Shown here piece by piece: positions 43,673 through 52,517 of a stretch of DNA of 64,000 bases. The translations under genes were made by a program, and so were the position numbers. Position 1 is the stretch's first letter, and each line of letters opens with the position of its first letter. The notes beneath the pieces were generated by a model, which made no database searches, had not been told where the DNA came from, and saw nothing but the letters and a program-made list of their open reading frames with translations. This stretch comes from Streptomyces shenzhenensis (GTDB lineage Bacteria; Actinomycetota; Actinomycetes; Streptomycetales; Streptomycetaceae), in NCBI RefSeq assembly GCF_021462265.1, contig NZ_JAJONF010000002.1, positions 248,001 through 312,000 of the forward strand. Direction: 5' to 3'.

Positions 43673-44707
43673 ATGGTGCACATCCCGAAACCGTCCTCGG
43701 CAGCGTCGCCGGTCCCGCGCTCGGTCCCCACGAGCGCCGATGTGGCCCGGCTGGCCGGAGTCTCCCGCGCGACCGTCTCCTACGTCCTCAACAAGACCAG
43801 TGCCGTCCGGATCAGCGAGCCCACCCGGCGCCGGGTCCACGAGGCCGCGAGGGAGCTCGGCTACGTTCCCCACGCCGCCGCCCGCAGCCTGCGCGCCGGA
43901 CACACCCGGATGGTCCTGATGTCCGCCCCGGCCACCGCGGTGAGCCCGCTGTACGGGCAGTTCATCAACGAACTCCAGTGGGCCCTCAGCCGCCTCGACT
44001 ACACGGTCGTCCAGTACGGCACCGTGGGCCTGCGTGGTCACGAAACCGCCCGCGCCTGGGCCGAGTTGAGGCCGGTCGCCGTGCTGGTGCCGGGTGCCGA
44101 ACTCGGCCCCGAGGGCGTCGCGGTGCTCAAGCGGGCCGGGGCCCGGGCCGTGGTCACCTTCGGTCCCGAACGTGTCGAGGGCGCCCACGCCCTGCTGATG
44201 GACCACGACGCCGTCGGCAAGTGCGCCGGCAGCCACCTGTACGCCCGCGGCCGGCGGCGGATCGGCGTGCTCGTCCCCGAGGAGCCCGGCCTGGAGACCT
44301 ACTCCCGGCCCCGCCTCGAAGGCGTACGCCAGGCGCTGCGCGGCACCGACGCCGAGGTGACCGGGCTGCCGCTCGGCTACACCGAACAGTCGGCGGCCGA
44401 ACTAGCGGCACGCTGGACCGAGTTGGGGCTCGACGCGGTGTTCGCGTACAACGACGAGTACGCGATGCTGTTCATGCGCGCCCTCCAGGACGCGGGCGTG
44501 CGCATCCCCGAGGACGCGGCGGTGCTCGGCGCCGACGACCTGATGCTCGGCCGGCTGCTGCGGCCCCGGCTCTCCACGATCCGGATCGACCTGCCCTCCG
44601 GCCGCGACCTCGCGGAGCTGGTCGACCGTGCGGTCCGCGATCCGGGCGGCGAACCGGAGACGCACCGGGTGCTCGGCGCCTCGGTGGTGCAGCGCGACTC
44701 CAGCTGA
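43673..44707 (+). CDS. LacI-family transcriptional regulator
   Basis: 344 residues. The LacI helix-turn-helix SADVARLAGVSRATVSYVLN lies at about residues 19-38, followed by the hinge (HEAARELGYVPHAAARSLR) and a periplasmic-binding-like sensor domain ending in DDLMLGRLLRPRLSTIRID. ATG 43673 is chosen; an in-frame ATG at 43661 and GTG at 43676 are alternatives. It is divergent from the TetR/monooxygenase operon and precedes an aldehyde dehydrogenase 123 bp downstream, which could be its target. Confidence 0.9.
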   Translation: MVHIPKPSSAASPVPRSVPTSADVARLAGVSRATVSYVLNKTSAVRISEPTRRRVHEAARELGYVPHAAARSLRAGHTRMVLMSAPATAVSPLYGQFINELQWALSRLDYTVVQYGTVGLRGHETARAWAELRPVAVLVPGAELGPEGVAVLKRAGARAVVTFGPERVEGAHALLMDHDAVGKCAGSHLYARGRRRIGVLVPEEPGLETYSRPRLEGVRQALRGTDAEVTGLPLGYTEQSAAELAARWTELGLDAVFAYNDEYAMLFMRALQDAGVRIPEDAAVLGADDLMLGRLLRPRLSTIRIDLPSGRDLAELVDRAVRDPGGEPETHRVLGASVVQRDSS

Positions 44708-44830
44708 CGGGCCACTCTGATCGGGGGCGGTGCTTTTCCGGGCGCCCTGGCTAGGATGTTGCGCGCTCAACAAACGGCTCATGGCAGCCCCGTGGGCCGC
44801 GCAACCCCGGTGATCGATCGGAGAGCCGTC

Positions 44831-46267
44831 ATGCCGTTGCTCGACCCGAAGACCTGGCAGGCGCGCGCCCTGTCCGGCGCGCAGTACGAAGTCACCGAGC
44901 CCGCCACCGGCGACGCGCTGGGCGTGGTCACCCTGGCCGCTCCGGCGGACGTCTCCCCGGCCGCCGCGGCCGCCCGCGCCGCGCACCGCGACTGGGCCCG
45001 CGCCCCGCACTTCGTCAGGGCCCAGGTCCTGCGCAGGGCAGGCGACCTGTTCACGGAGCACGCCGACGAACTGCGCGACTGGATCGTCCGTGAGTCCGGC
45101 TCCATACCCGGCAAGGCGGACTTCGAGCTGCACGTCGCCGCCCAGGAGTGCTACGAGGCCGCCGCCCTCGCCTCCCGCCCGGCCGGCCAGGTGCTGCCCA
45201 GCGAGGCGCCCAGGCTGTCGTACACCCGCCGGATCCCGGTCGGTGCCGTCGGGGTGATCTCACCGTTCAACGCGCCGCTGATCCTGTCCATCCGCTCGGT
45301 CGCGCCCGCCCTCGCCCTCGGCAACGGCGTCGTCCTCAAACCCGATCCGCGTACCGCCGTATGCGGTGGGCTCGCGCTCGCCGCGGTGTTCGCGGAGGCC
45401 GGACTGCCCCAGGGGCTGCTGCACGTGCTGCCCGGCGGGGCGGACACCGGCGCGGCGCTGGTCGAGGACCCGCTGGTGCCGGTCATCTCCTTCACCGGCT
45501 CCACGGCGGCCGGCCGCGCGGTCGGCGAGGCCGCGGGCCGCCGTCTCAAGCGCGCCCATCTCGAACTCGGCGGCAACTCCGCCCTGATCGTCCTGGCGGA
45601 CGCCGACCTCGACGCGGTGATCTCCACGGCCGCCTGGGGATCCTTCTTCCACCAGGGCCAGATCTGCATGACCACCGGACGGCACCTGGTCCACGCCTCG
45701 CTCGCCGACGAGTACGCCGAGCGCCTGGCCGCGAAGGCCGACTCGCTCGCCGTCGGCGACCCGTACCGCGAACAGGTCCACCTCGGACCGGTCATCGACG
45801 CCGGCCAACTCGCCAAGATCCACGGCCTGGTGGAGTCGAGCACCGCCCAGGGCGCCCGGCTCGCCGCCGGCGGCACCCATGAGAACCTCTTCTACCGGCC
45901 GACGGTCCTGACCGGCGTCGACGACCGCACACCCGCCTACGCCGAGGAGGTCTTCGGACCGGTGGCGCCCGTCCGGTCCTTCGCCGACCTCGACGAGGCC
46001 GCCGCGCTCGCGGCCGACAGCCCCTACGGCCTCTCCCTCGGCATCGTCACCCGGGACGCGGCGCGCGGCCTGGACCTCGCCGAACGCATCCCGACCGGCA
46101 TCGTCCACATCAACGACCAGACCGTGAACGACGAGGCCGTGGCCCCCTTCGGCGGAGTCGCCGCCTCCGGCACCGGCGCCCGGTTCGGCGGCGACTCCAA
46201 CCTGGAGGCGTTCACGGACGTGCGCTGGACGACGGTGCGCGGGGACGTGGCGCCGTACCCCTTCTGA
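44831..46267 (+). CDS. Aldehyde dehydrogenase, benzaldehyde/vanillin type
   Basis: 478-residue ALDH. SPFN (N147), FTGSTAAG (221-228), the general base in LELGGN (E245) and the nucleophile in GQICMTTG (C279) are intact. The ending PYPF matches the other two ALDHs in the window, placing it in the aromatic aldehyde branch. ATG 44831 has CGGAGAG upstream; an in-frame start at 44756 is less likely. Alone on its strand after a LacI gene; thioredoxin follows convergently. Confidence 0.93.
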   Translation: MPLLDPKTWQARALSGAQYEVTEPATGDALGVVTLAAPADVSPAAAAARAAHRDWARAPHFVRAQVLRRAGDLFTEHADELRDWIVRESGSIPGKADFELHVAAQECYEAAALASRPAGQVLPSEAPRLSYTRRIPVGAVGVISPFNAPLILSIRSVAPALALGNGVVLKPDPRTAVCGGLALAAVFAEAGLPQGLLHVLPGGADTGAALVEDPLVPVISFTGSTAAGRAVGEAAGRRLKRAHLELGGNSALIVLADADLDAVISTAAWGSFFHQGQICMTTGRHLVHASLADEYAERLAAKADSLAVGDPYREQVHLGPVIDAGQLAKIHGLVESSTAQGARLAAGGTHENLFYRPTVLTGVDDRTPAYAEEVFGPVAPVRSFADLDEAAALAADSPYGLSLGIVTRDAARGLDLAERIPTGIVHINDQTVNDEAVAPFGGVAASGTGARFGGDSNLEAFTDVRWTTVRGDVAPYPF

Positions 46268-46301
46268 CCGGGACCGACCGGACCCCTGCCTCCGAACGGG
46301 A

Positions 46302-46676
46302 CTACTGCGCGTCGTCCTGCTGTGCGGCGATGCTCTTGCGGACCTCGTCCATGTCCAGCTTGCGGGCCTGGCCGATGACGTCCGTCAGGGCGGCCTCCGG
46401 CAGGGCGCCGGGCTGGGCGAAGACGGCGACCTGGTCACGGACGATCATCAGGGTCGGGATCGACTGGATGCCGAAGGCCTGGGCCAGCTCCGGCTGCGCC
46501 TCGGTGTCCACCTTGCCGAACACCAGGTCGGGGTTGTCCTGGGCGGCCTTCTCGTAGACCGGGGCGAACATCCGGCACGGGCCGCACCAGGACGCCCAGA
46601 AGTCGATCAGGACGAACTCGTTCTCCGTGACCGTCTGGTCGAAGTTCTCCTTGGTGAGCTCCACGGTGCTGCTCAT
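46302..46676 (-). CDS. Thioredoxin
   Basis: 124-residue thioredoxin with the redox motif WCGPC (C31, C34) and the cis-proline loop SIPTLM. Cytoplasmic disulfide reductant. It has a C-terminal extension of about 15 residues beyond the fold (RKSIAAQQDDAQ). GGGAAG precedes the ATG. It is divergent from a pyridine-nucleotide disulfide oxidoreductase with which it may share a redox role, though that enzyme is not a thioredoxin reductase. Confidence 0.96.
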   Translation of the reverse strand: MSSTVELTKENFDQTVTENEFVLIDFWASWCGPCRMFAPVYEKAAQDNPDLVFGKVDTEAQPELAQAFGIQSIPTLMIVRDQVAVFAQPGALPEAALTDVIGQARKLDMDEVRKSIAAQQDDAQ

Positions 46677-46808
46677 GCGTGCTTCCCTCTTCCTGACGTG
46701 GGGGGCGCCCCGGGGCGGGGCGAACCGTCCGCACAACATGCCCGGCCGGACAGGTATTCCGCCCCTACCCGTGTGGCCCGGGCGCACTCCACCAGCAAGA
46801 CTGACCCC

Positions 46809-48236
46809 ATGACGGAAACGGAATCCATCGCTTACGACGTCGTGGTGCTCGGGGCCGGGCCCGTGGGGGAGAACGTCGCCGACCGCACCCGTGCGGCCGG
46901 CCTCTCCACCGCGGTCGTGGAGAGCGAACTCGTCGGCGGCGAATGCTCGTACTGGGCCTGTATGCCCAGCAAAGCCCTGCTGCGGCCGGTCATCGCCCAG
47001 GCGGACGCCCGCCGCCTGCCCGGCCTCGCCCAGGCGGTCCAGGGTCCTCTCGACACCCCGGCGGTGCTCGCCCGCCGCGACTACTTCGCCTCGAACTGGA
47101 AGGACGACGGCCAGGTCGCCTGGCTGGACGGCATCAGCGCCGACCTCTACCGCGGCCACGGCCGCCTCGCCGGGCCCCGCACGGTCACCGTGACCAGCTC
47201 CGACGGCACCCTCACCACCCTCACCGCCCGGCACGCGGTGGCCGTCGCCACCGGCACCCGTGCCCAACTGCCCGACCTGCCAGGCCTCGCCGAGGTGAAG
47301 CCCTGGACCAGCCGCGAGGCCACCAGCGCCCAGGAGGCGCCCGGCAGGCTGATCGTCGTCGGCGGCGGTGTCGTCGCCACCGAGATGGCGACCGCCTGGC
47401 AGGCCCTCGGCTCCCGGGTCACCGTTCTGGTCCGCGGCAAGGGGCTGCTCAACCGCATGGAGCCGTTCGCCGGCGAACTCGTCGCCGACGCGCTCAAGGA
47501 GGCCGGCGTCGACGTCCGCACCGGTACGTCCGTGCGGTCGGTGACCCGCGAGAACGGCACGGTCGTGGCCGTGACCGACAGCGGCGACCGCATCGAGGCC
47601 GACGAGATCCTCTTCGCCACGGGGCGCGTTCCGCACACCGACGACATCGGCCTCGACACGGTCGGTCTGGAGCCGGGCTCCTGGCTGCCGGTGGACGACA
47701 CCCTGCTGGTCGAGGGCACCGACTGGCTCTACGCCGTCGGGGACGTCAACCACCGGGCGCTCCTCACCCACCAGGGCAAGTACCAGGCCCGGATCGCGGG
47801 CGCGGCGATCGCGGCACGCGTCGCGGACACGCCGCTCCTGGACATGCCGTGGGGCGCGCACGCGGCCACCGCCGACCGTCACGCCGTACCGCAGGTCGTC
47901 TTCACCGATCCGGAGGCGGCGGCCGTCGGGCTCTCCTTCGCGGAGGCGGAGCAGGCCGGCCACCGGGTGCGGGCGGTCGACGTCGAGTTCTCCTCCGTCG
48001 CCGGGGCGGGACTGTACGCCGACGGGTTCAAGGGGCGCGCCCGGATGGTCGTCGACCTGGAGGCGGAGATCCTGCGCGGGGTCACGTTCGTGGGGCCGGG
48101 GGTGGGTGAGCTGATCCACTCGGCGACGATCGCGGTCGCGGGGGAGGTGCCGATCAGCCGGTTGTGGCACGCGGTGCCGTCATATCCGACGTTGAGCGAG
48201 GTGTGGCTGCGGCTGCTGGAGGCGTACCGGGGGTAG
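46809..48236 (+). CDS. Pyridine nucleotide-disulfide oxidoreductase (lipoamide dehydrogenase/mercuric reductase family)
   Basis: 475-residue class I flavoprotein disulfide reductase. FAD motif GAGPVGEN (residues 16-23), redox-active CSYWAC (C-x4-C as in the family's CxxxxC), NAD(P) motif VVGGGVVATE, and the second FAD block YAVGDVN. The C-terminal dimer interface HAVPSYPTLSE replaces the usual HAHPTLSE and keeps the catalytic histidine. It is not part of a pyruvate dehydrogenase cluster, so the physiological disulfide substrate is unknown. No ribosome site is evident at the ATG. Confidence 0.92.
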   Translation: MTETESIAYDVVVLGAGPVGENVADRTRAAGLSTAVVESELVGGECSYWACMPSKALLRPVIAQADARRLPGLAQAVQGPLDTPAVLARRDYFASNWKDDGQVAWLDGISADLYRGHGRLAGPRTVTVTSSDGTLTTLTARHAVAVATGTRAQLPDLPGLAEVKPWTSREATSAQEAPGRLIVVGGGVVATEMATAWQALGSRVTVLVRGKGLLNRMEPFAGELVADALKEAGVDVRTGTSVRSVTRENGTVVAVTDSGDRIEADEILFATGRVPHTDDIGLDTVGLEPGSWLPVDDTLLVEGTDWLYAVGDVNHRALLTHQGKYQARIAGAAIAARVADTPLLDMPWGAHAATADRHAVPQVVFTDPEAAAVGLSFAEAEQAGHRVRAVDVEFSSVAGAGLYADGFKGRARMVVDLEAEILRGVTFVGPGVGELIHSATIAVAGEVPISRLWHAVPSYPTLSEVWLRLLEAYRG

Positions 48237-48273
48237 CGCCGAGGGGGCACGGGGTGCGTGGGTTGTCCGCGGG

Positions 48274-48341
48274 CCGGTGGGGGCTTGTCGCGCCCACGAG
48301 GCGGTAGCCGCATGTCGGTACAGCCCCGCGCCCCTTTGAGG
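48274..48341. repeat. Streptomyces-type intergenic palindromic repeat acting as terminator
   Basis: Between convergent stops. It contains nested dyads: GTGGG/CCCAC, GCGG-TAG-CCGC (48301-48311) and GGGGCT/AGCCCC, with CAGCCCCGCGCCCC on the right. From recall this wording is one of the most frequent dispersed intergenic repeats in Streptomyces genomes; family membership is not verified here. Confidence 0.5.
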
Positions 48342-48343
48342 CG

Positions 48344-48988
48344 CTACGGCAGGTCGAAGCCCAGCGCCTGTGCCGCCGTCGTCGGGGTCGGCTGGGCCCA
48401 GCGCCCCGCCATCGCCTCGTTCGACGACAGTGAGCGCAGCTCTGCCCGGTCCAGGTACAGCGTGCCGTCGAGGTGGTCGGTCTCGTGCTGGACGATGCGG
48501 GCCGGCCACCCCGTGAACACCTCGTCCAGCGGGTGGCCGTGCTCGTCCGCGCCGGTCAGCCGCACGCTCGCGTGCCGGGCCACCACCGCCTGCCAGCCCG
48601 GCACGCTCAGGCAGCCCTCGAAGAAGGCCGCGCGGGCGGTGCCGACGGGCTCGTAGACCGGGTTGACCAGCACCCTGAACGGCTGCGGGACCCGGCCCCT
48701 GGCCACCGCGACCTCCTCCGGTACCGGTGCCGGGTCCTCGATCACGGCGATGCGGAGCGGGACGCCGACCTGGGGAGCGGCCAGGCCCACGCCCGGGGCC
48801 GCGTGCATGGTGAGGCGCAGCGCCTCGACGAACCGGGCCAGCAGGGCCGGGGCCAGCTGGCCGTCGTACCGCTCGGTTCCGCGTCGCAGGACCGGGTCGC
48901 CGGCCGCGACGACGGGCAACGGCCCGCCGGGGGCGAGGAGTTCCTCGATCCGCTCGGCAAGGGGTGCGCGATCGCTGGGAAATGCCAT
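48344..48988 (-). CDS. def: Peptide deformylase
   Basis: 214-residue Fe/Zn peptide deformylase that removes the N-formyl group from nascent proteins. The three family motifs are intact: GVGLAAPQ (66-73), EGCLSV (124-129) and HETDH (168-172), giving the Cys and two His metal ligands. It is longer than the roughly 170-residue housekeeping form because of N- and C-terminal extensions, so it may be one of several paralogues. The ATG at 48988 has no strong ribosome site. No methionyl-tRNA formyltransferase gene is adjacent. Confidence 0.95.
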   Translation of the reverse strand: MAFPSDRAPLAERIEELLAPGGPLPVVAAGDPVLRRGTERYDGQLAPALLARFVEALRLTMHAAPGVGLAAPQVGVPLRIAVIEDPAPVPEEVAVARGRVPQPFRVLVNPVYEPVGTARAAFFEGCLSVPGWQAVVARHASVRLTGADEHGHPLDEVFTGWPARIVQHETDHLDGTLYLDRAELRSLSSNEAMAGRWAQPTPTTAAQALGFDLP

Positions 48989-49110
48989 CGGGCCAGCATG
49001 CCACGGCAGGGCGTGTGACGCAGGTCACTTCAGGTGCGGGGAACTCGGCCCGATCATGCTCCGACTACCGGACCGACCGACCCCCGCACCAGTCCCCGGA
49101 GAAGCCCACG

Positions 49111-50523
49111 ATGCCCATCGCCCCCTCGCGAGCCAAGGACGAGGTCCCGCCCCCCACCGTCCCGGCCGCGTCCCCGAGCCGCTGGGCCCCGCTGCGCCCC
49201 CTCGTCCTCCGTCTGCACTTCTACGCCGGCGTCCTGGTCGCCCCCTTCCTGCTCGTCGCCGCCACCACCGGCCTGCTCTACGCCTGCTCCTTCCAGGCCG
49301 AGAAGCTGGTGTACGCCCATGAACTGACCGTTCCGGTGGGCGGGACCGAGCTGCCGGTCTCCGAGCAGGTCGCCGCCGCCCGCGAGGCCCACCCCGAGGG
49401 CACGGTCTCCGCGATACGGCCGTCGCCCGAGGCGGGCGCGACCACCAGGGTGCTGCTGTCGGGGGTGAAAGGGGTGAACCCGGACCACACCCTCGCGGTC
49501 TTCGTCGACCCGTACACGGGCAAGGTGCGCGGCGCGCTCGAACAGTACGGCGCGACGGGCGCGCTGCCGCTGCGCACCTGGATCGACGAGCTCCACCGCG
49601 ACCTCCACCTCGGCGACACCGGGCGGCTCTACAGCGAGTTCGCGGCGAGCTGGCTGTGGGTAATCGCGGGCGGCGGCCTGGTGCTGTGGTTCTCCCGGCG
49701 GCGGGCGCTGCGCAAGGTGCGCGGCACCAGCGGGCGGCGGCGCACGCTGGGGCTGCACGGCACCGTCGGCGTCTGGGCCGCCGCCGGTTTCGTCTTCCTC
49801 TCGGCGACCGGCCTGACCTGGTCCGCCCACGCCGGTGCCCACATCGACGAACTGCGCACCTCCCTCGGCCAGGCCACCCCGGCGGTCTCCGCGGCCGCGA
49901 GCGGCGGCGAACACGCGGGACACGGTGCGGCGGCCGGAACCGGCGGCGCCGCCGGGCACGGTGTCGGACTGGACAAGGTGCTCGCCGCCGCCCGCGCCGA
50001 GGGGCTGGGCGACCCCGTCGAGATCGTCCCGCCCGCCGATGCGGACAGCGCCTACGTGGTCAGGCAGGTCCAGCGCAGCTGGCCCGAGAAGCAGGACTCC
50101 GTCGCCGTGCACCCGGGCACCGGCGAGGTGACCGACGTGCTGCGCTTCGCCGACTATCCGGTGCTCGCCAAACTCACCCGCTGGGGCATCGACCTGCACA
50201 CCGGCATCCTCTTCGGCCTGGTCAACCAGCTCGCCCTGGCCCTGCTCGCCCTCTGCCTGATCCTGCTGATCCTGTGGGGCTACCGCATGTGGTGGCAGCG
50301 CGGCCGCGGCTCCGCCTTCGGCCGCCCGGTCCCGCGCGGCGCCTGGGCCGAGGTCCCGCCTTACCTTCTCGTCCCGGCGCTGGGGCTGATCGCGGTCCTC
50401 GGCTGTTTCGTGCCGCTGCTCGGGATCCCGCTGGCCGCCTTCTTCGCCGTGGACATCGTGCTCGGCGAGATCGCGCACCGCCGTGGGCGGCGATCGTACG
50501 GGAGGGGCGCCGGCGTGAAGTAG
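49111..50523 (+). CDS. PepSY-associated membrane protein, putative iron/heme-related reductase
   Basis: 470 residues with four to five hydrophobic helices and the PepSY_TM architecture: LRLHFYAGVLVAPFLLVAATTG at the N-terminus, a PepSY-like extracytoplasmic loop, SEFAASWLWVIAGGGLVLWF, LHGTVGVWAAAGFVFLSATG and a C-terminal helix pair. A His/Gly-rich loop (GGEHAGHGAAAG) could bind metal. Family members are linked to ferric-siderophore or copper handling, and conserved His near helices may bind heme. GGAGAAG precedes the ATG. Followed by a BlaI/M56 pair on the same strand. Confidence 0.87.
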   Translation: MPIAPSRAKDEVPPPTVPAASPSRWAPLRPLVLRLHFYAGVLVAPFLLVAATTGLLYACSFQAEKLVYAHELTVPVGGTELPVSEQVAAAREAHPEGTVSAIRPSPEAGATTRVLLSGVKGVNPDHTLAVFVDPYTGKVRGALEQYGATGALPLRTWIDELHRDLHLGDTGRLYSEFAASWLWVIAGGGLVLWFSRRRALRKVRGTSGRRRTLGLHGTVGVWAAAGFVFLSATGLTWSAHAGAHIDELRTSLGQATPAVSAAASGGEHAGHGAAAGTGGAAGHGVGLDKVLAAARAEGLGDPVEIVPPADADSAYVVRQVQRSWPEKQDSVAVHPGTGEVTDVLRFADYPVLAKLTRWGIDLHTGILFGLVNQLALALLALCLILLILWGYRMWWQRGRGSAFGRPVPRGAWAEVPPYLLVPALGLIAVLGCFVPLLGIPLAAFFAVDIVLGEIAHRRGRRSYGRGAGVK

Positions 50524-50629
50524 CGTGGTCGGACACGCCGCTCGCCGTGGCGGCGAGTGAGCCCGGGGGGCGCTCGGCACCGACTGGGGCGCCTCGGGGG
50601 CGAACCGCCAGGAGAGGGGAGACGGGACG

Positions 50630-51046
50630 ATGGCGCGGGCCCGGCGGGCGCAGGGGGAGCTGGAGGGCCAGGTGCTGGGCGCGCTGCGCGAGGCCGGCGG
50701 TCCCGTCACCGCCGCCTGGGTGCAGGAGCGGCTCGGCGGCGACCTCGCCTACACCACCGTCGTGACCATCCTGACCCGGCTGCTCGCCAAGGACGTCGTC
50801 GCCCGCGAGCGGCGGGGGCGCTCCTTCCTGTGGACCCCCACCGCCGACGTGGCCCGGCTCGCCGCCCTGCGGATGCGCCGGCTCCTCGACGGCGAACGGG
50901 ACCGTGCGGCGGTGCTCGCCAGCTTCGTCACCGACCTGCCGCCCGGTGACGAGCGGGTGCTGCGGGCCCTGCTGGAGGCCGCCGGACCGGGCCGGGTGAA
51001 CACTCGGAACGCCGCGCCCAGCGACGACGGCGGTACGGAAGACTGA
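50630..51046 (+). CDS. BlaI/MecI/CopY-family repressor
   Basis: 138-residue winged-helix repressor. The family hallmark LAYTTVVTILTRLLAKDVVARERRGRSFLW is visible as the recognition helix and wing (about residues 38-68), followed by a dimerisation tail. Strong site AGGAGAGGGGAG precedes the ATG. It is paired with the M56 peptidase seven bases downstream, as in BlaI/BlaR1. The inducer could be a beta-lactam or copper; the neighbouring PepSY protein might be a target. Confidence 0.93.
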   Translation: MARARRAQGELEGQVLGALREAGGPVTAAWVQERLGGDLAYTTVVTILTRLLAKDVVARERRGRSFLWTPTADVARLAALRMRRLLDGERDRAAVLASFVTDLPPGDERVLRALLEAAGPGRVNTRNAAPSDDGGTED

Positions 51047-51052
51047 CCTGTC

Positions 51053-51973
51053 ATGGGGGTCTTCGTCTTCCTGCCGTTGGTCCTGCCGCTGACCGCGTGG
51101 CCCGTCGCCCGGCTGGCCGAGGGGCGGCTGCACCCGCGCGCCGCCACCCGGCTGCTCACCGCGATAGCCGTGGTCATGGCCGGGTGCAGCACGCTGTGCC
51201 TGGTCCTGCTGATGGTGGTCGGCACCGCCCAACTGCCCGGCAACCCCCTCCCGGACGGCTGGTCCGACCCGGAGGTGGGGGCCGCCGTCCCGCACGACGA
51301 GATCGCCGGCCGCGCCGCCATCCCCGCCCTCGCGGCGGTCGCGGCATTGTGCGGCCGCGCCCTCCACCGGCACCGCCGCGTCATCCGGCTGGCCCGCCGG
51401 GCACTCACCGGACTGCCCGGCCGTGCGGTCTGCGTGCTGCCCGACAGCACCCCCTACGCCTACGCGCTCCCCGACCGGATCGTCGTCAGCACCGCCCTGC
51501 TCGACGGCCTCGCCCCAGGTGAACGCCGGGCGCTGTTCGCCCACGAACGCGCCCATCTCGCCGCCCGGCACCACCGGCACCTGCTCGCCGTGCACCTGGC
51601 GGCCCGCGCCAACCCCTTCCTGCGGCCGCTGCGCACCGCCGTCCGCTACACGGCCGAACGCTGGGCGGACGAGGAGGCGGCCGGCACGGTGGCGGACCGG
51701 CCGACGGTCGCGCATGCCATCGGCAAGGCGGCGCTGCTGTCTCGCGGCACCCCGGCGCCCACCCTGGCCCATCTCGCCGCCACCGGCCCGGTGCCGCGCC
51801 GGGTCGCCGCGCTGCTCGGTCCCGCCCCGGTGGCCCGCGGCTGGCCCGCCGCCTTCACCACGGCCGGCCTCGCGGTCTGGGGTGCCGCCGCGGGCACCCT
51901 CGTATCGGCGATGTCCTCGGCGAACTCGGCGGTCACCCTGTTCCTGATCCTGCGCGCGGCCGCGCCGCTGTGA
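51053..51973 (+). CDS. M56-family (BlaR1-like) membrane metallopeptidase
   Basis: 306 residues, three to four hydrophobic helices. The zinc motif HERAH (H164, E165, H168) and the downstream ERWADEEAA glutamate match the M56/M48 gluzincin site. Unlike BlaR1 it has no extracellular penicillin-binding sensor domain. It probably cleaves the BlaI-type repressor encoded just upstream (family knowledge). ATG lies seven bases after the BlaI-type stop. Confidence 0.9.
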   Translation: MGVFVFLPLVLPLTAWPVARLAEGRLHPRAATRLLTAIAVVMAGCSTLCLVLLMVVGTAQLPGNPLPDGWSDPEVGAAVPHDEIAGRAAIPALAAVAALCGRALHRHRRVIRLARRALTGLPGRAVCVLPDSTPYAYALPDRIVVSTALLDGLAPGERRALFAHERAHLAARHHRHLLAVHLAARANPFLRPLRTAVRYTAERWADEEAAGTVADRPTVAHAIGKAALLSRGTPAPTLAHLAATGPVPRRVAALLGPAPVARGWPAAFTTAGLAVWGAAAGTLVSAMSSANSAVTLFLILRAAAPL

Positions 51974-51997
51974 CGTCGTCCGGCCGCACGACGCCGA

Positions 51998-52025
51998 AGG
52001 GGCCCCGGCACTGCCAGGGGCCCCT
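51998..52025. terminator. Bidirectional hairpin
   Basis: AGGGGCCCC and GGGGCCCCT form a 9-bp stem; the GGCA/TGCC inside the loop can extend it with one bulge. It lies between the M56 stop and the convergent TPR gene. Confidence 0.6.
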
Positions 52026-52030
52026 CCTCG

Positions 52031-52390
52031 TCACTCCTGCGGGAAGTCGCCGGCCAGCGCCGAGGCGATCCGCAGATGCGGCGCCGCCTCTTCGTGCCGG
52101 CCCTGCCGCTGGAGCGTACGGCCCAGCATCAGCCGGGCGTAGTGCTCCACCGGGTCACGCGCGACGATCTCGCGCAACTCGGCCTCCGCGCGGCGCAGTT
52201 GGGCCGAGTGGTAGTAGGCGCGCGCCAGCAGCAGCCGGGGTCCGGTCTGCTCCGGCACCTCCTCGACCAGCCCGGCGAGCACCCGCGCGGCGCCCGCGTA
52301 GTCCCTGGCGTCGAAGAACAGCTGGGCCCGGGTCCAGCGCTCGGCGGCGGTTCCCTGGTCGTAGTACGTCGTGTCGTACGTGGTGTCCAC
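52031..52390 (-). CDS. Tetratricopeptide repeat protein
   Basis: 119 residues. Two TPR units are visible (AAERWTRAQLFFDARDYAGAARVLAGL; RLLLARAYYHSAQLRRAEAEL; HYARLMLGRTLQRQGRHEEA). The GTG at 52390 is chosen because GAAGGAGGT lies seven bases upstream; the longer frame to 52444 starts within the leader. The opening DTTYDTTYYDQG is Thr/Tyr-rich. Probable protein-protein interaction role, partner unknown. Confidence 0.85.
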   Translation of the reverse strand: MDTTYDTTYYDQGTAAERWTRAQLFFDARDYAGAARVLAGLVEEVPEQTGPRLLLARAYYHSAQLRRAEAELREIVARDPVEHYARLMLGRTLQRQGRHEEAAPHLRIASALAGDFPQE

Positions 52391-52517
52391 TCGTGACCTC
52401 CTTCGGCGCTGACAACAGGCAGAGTTACTTGAAAATTCCACCAACCTGCCGTCGTCCTGGCCGCCGCCCCTCGGCGCCGGGAGCCTGCCCCGGCGGTGGC
52501 CGGGACGGGCCGGACGT

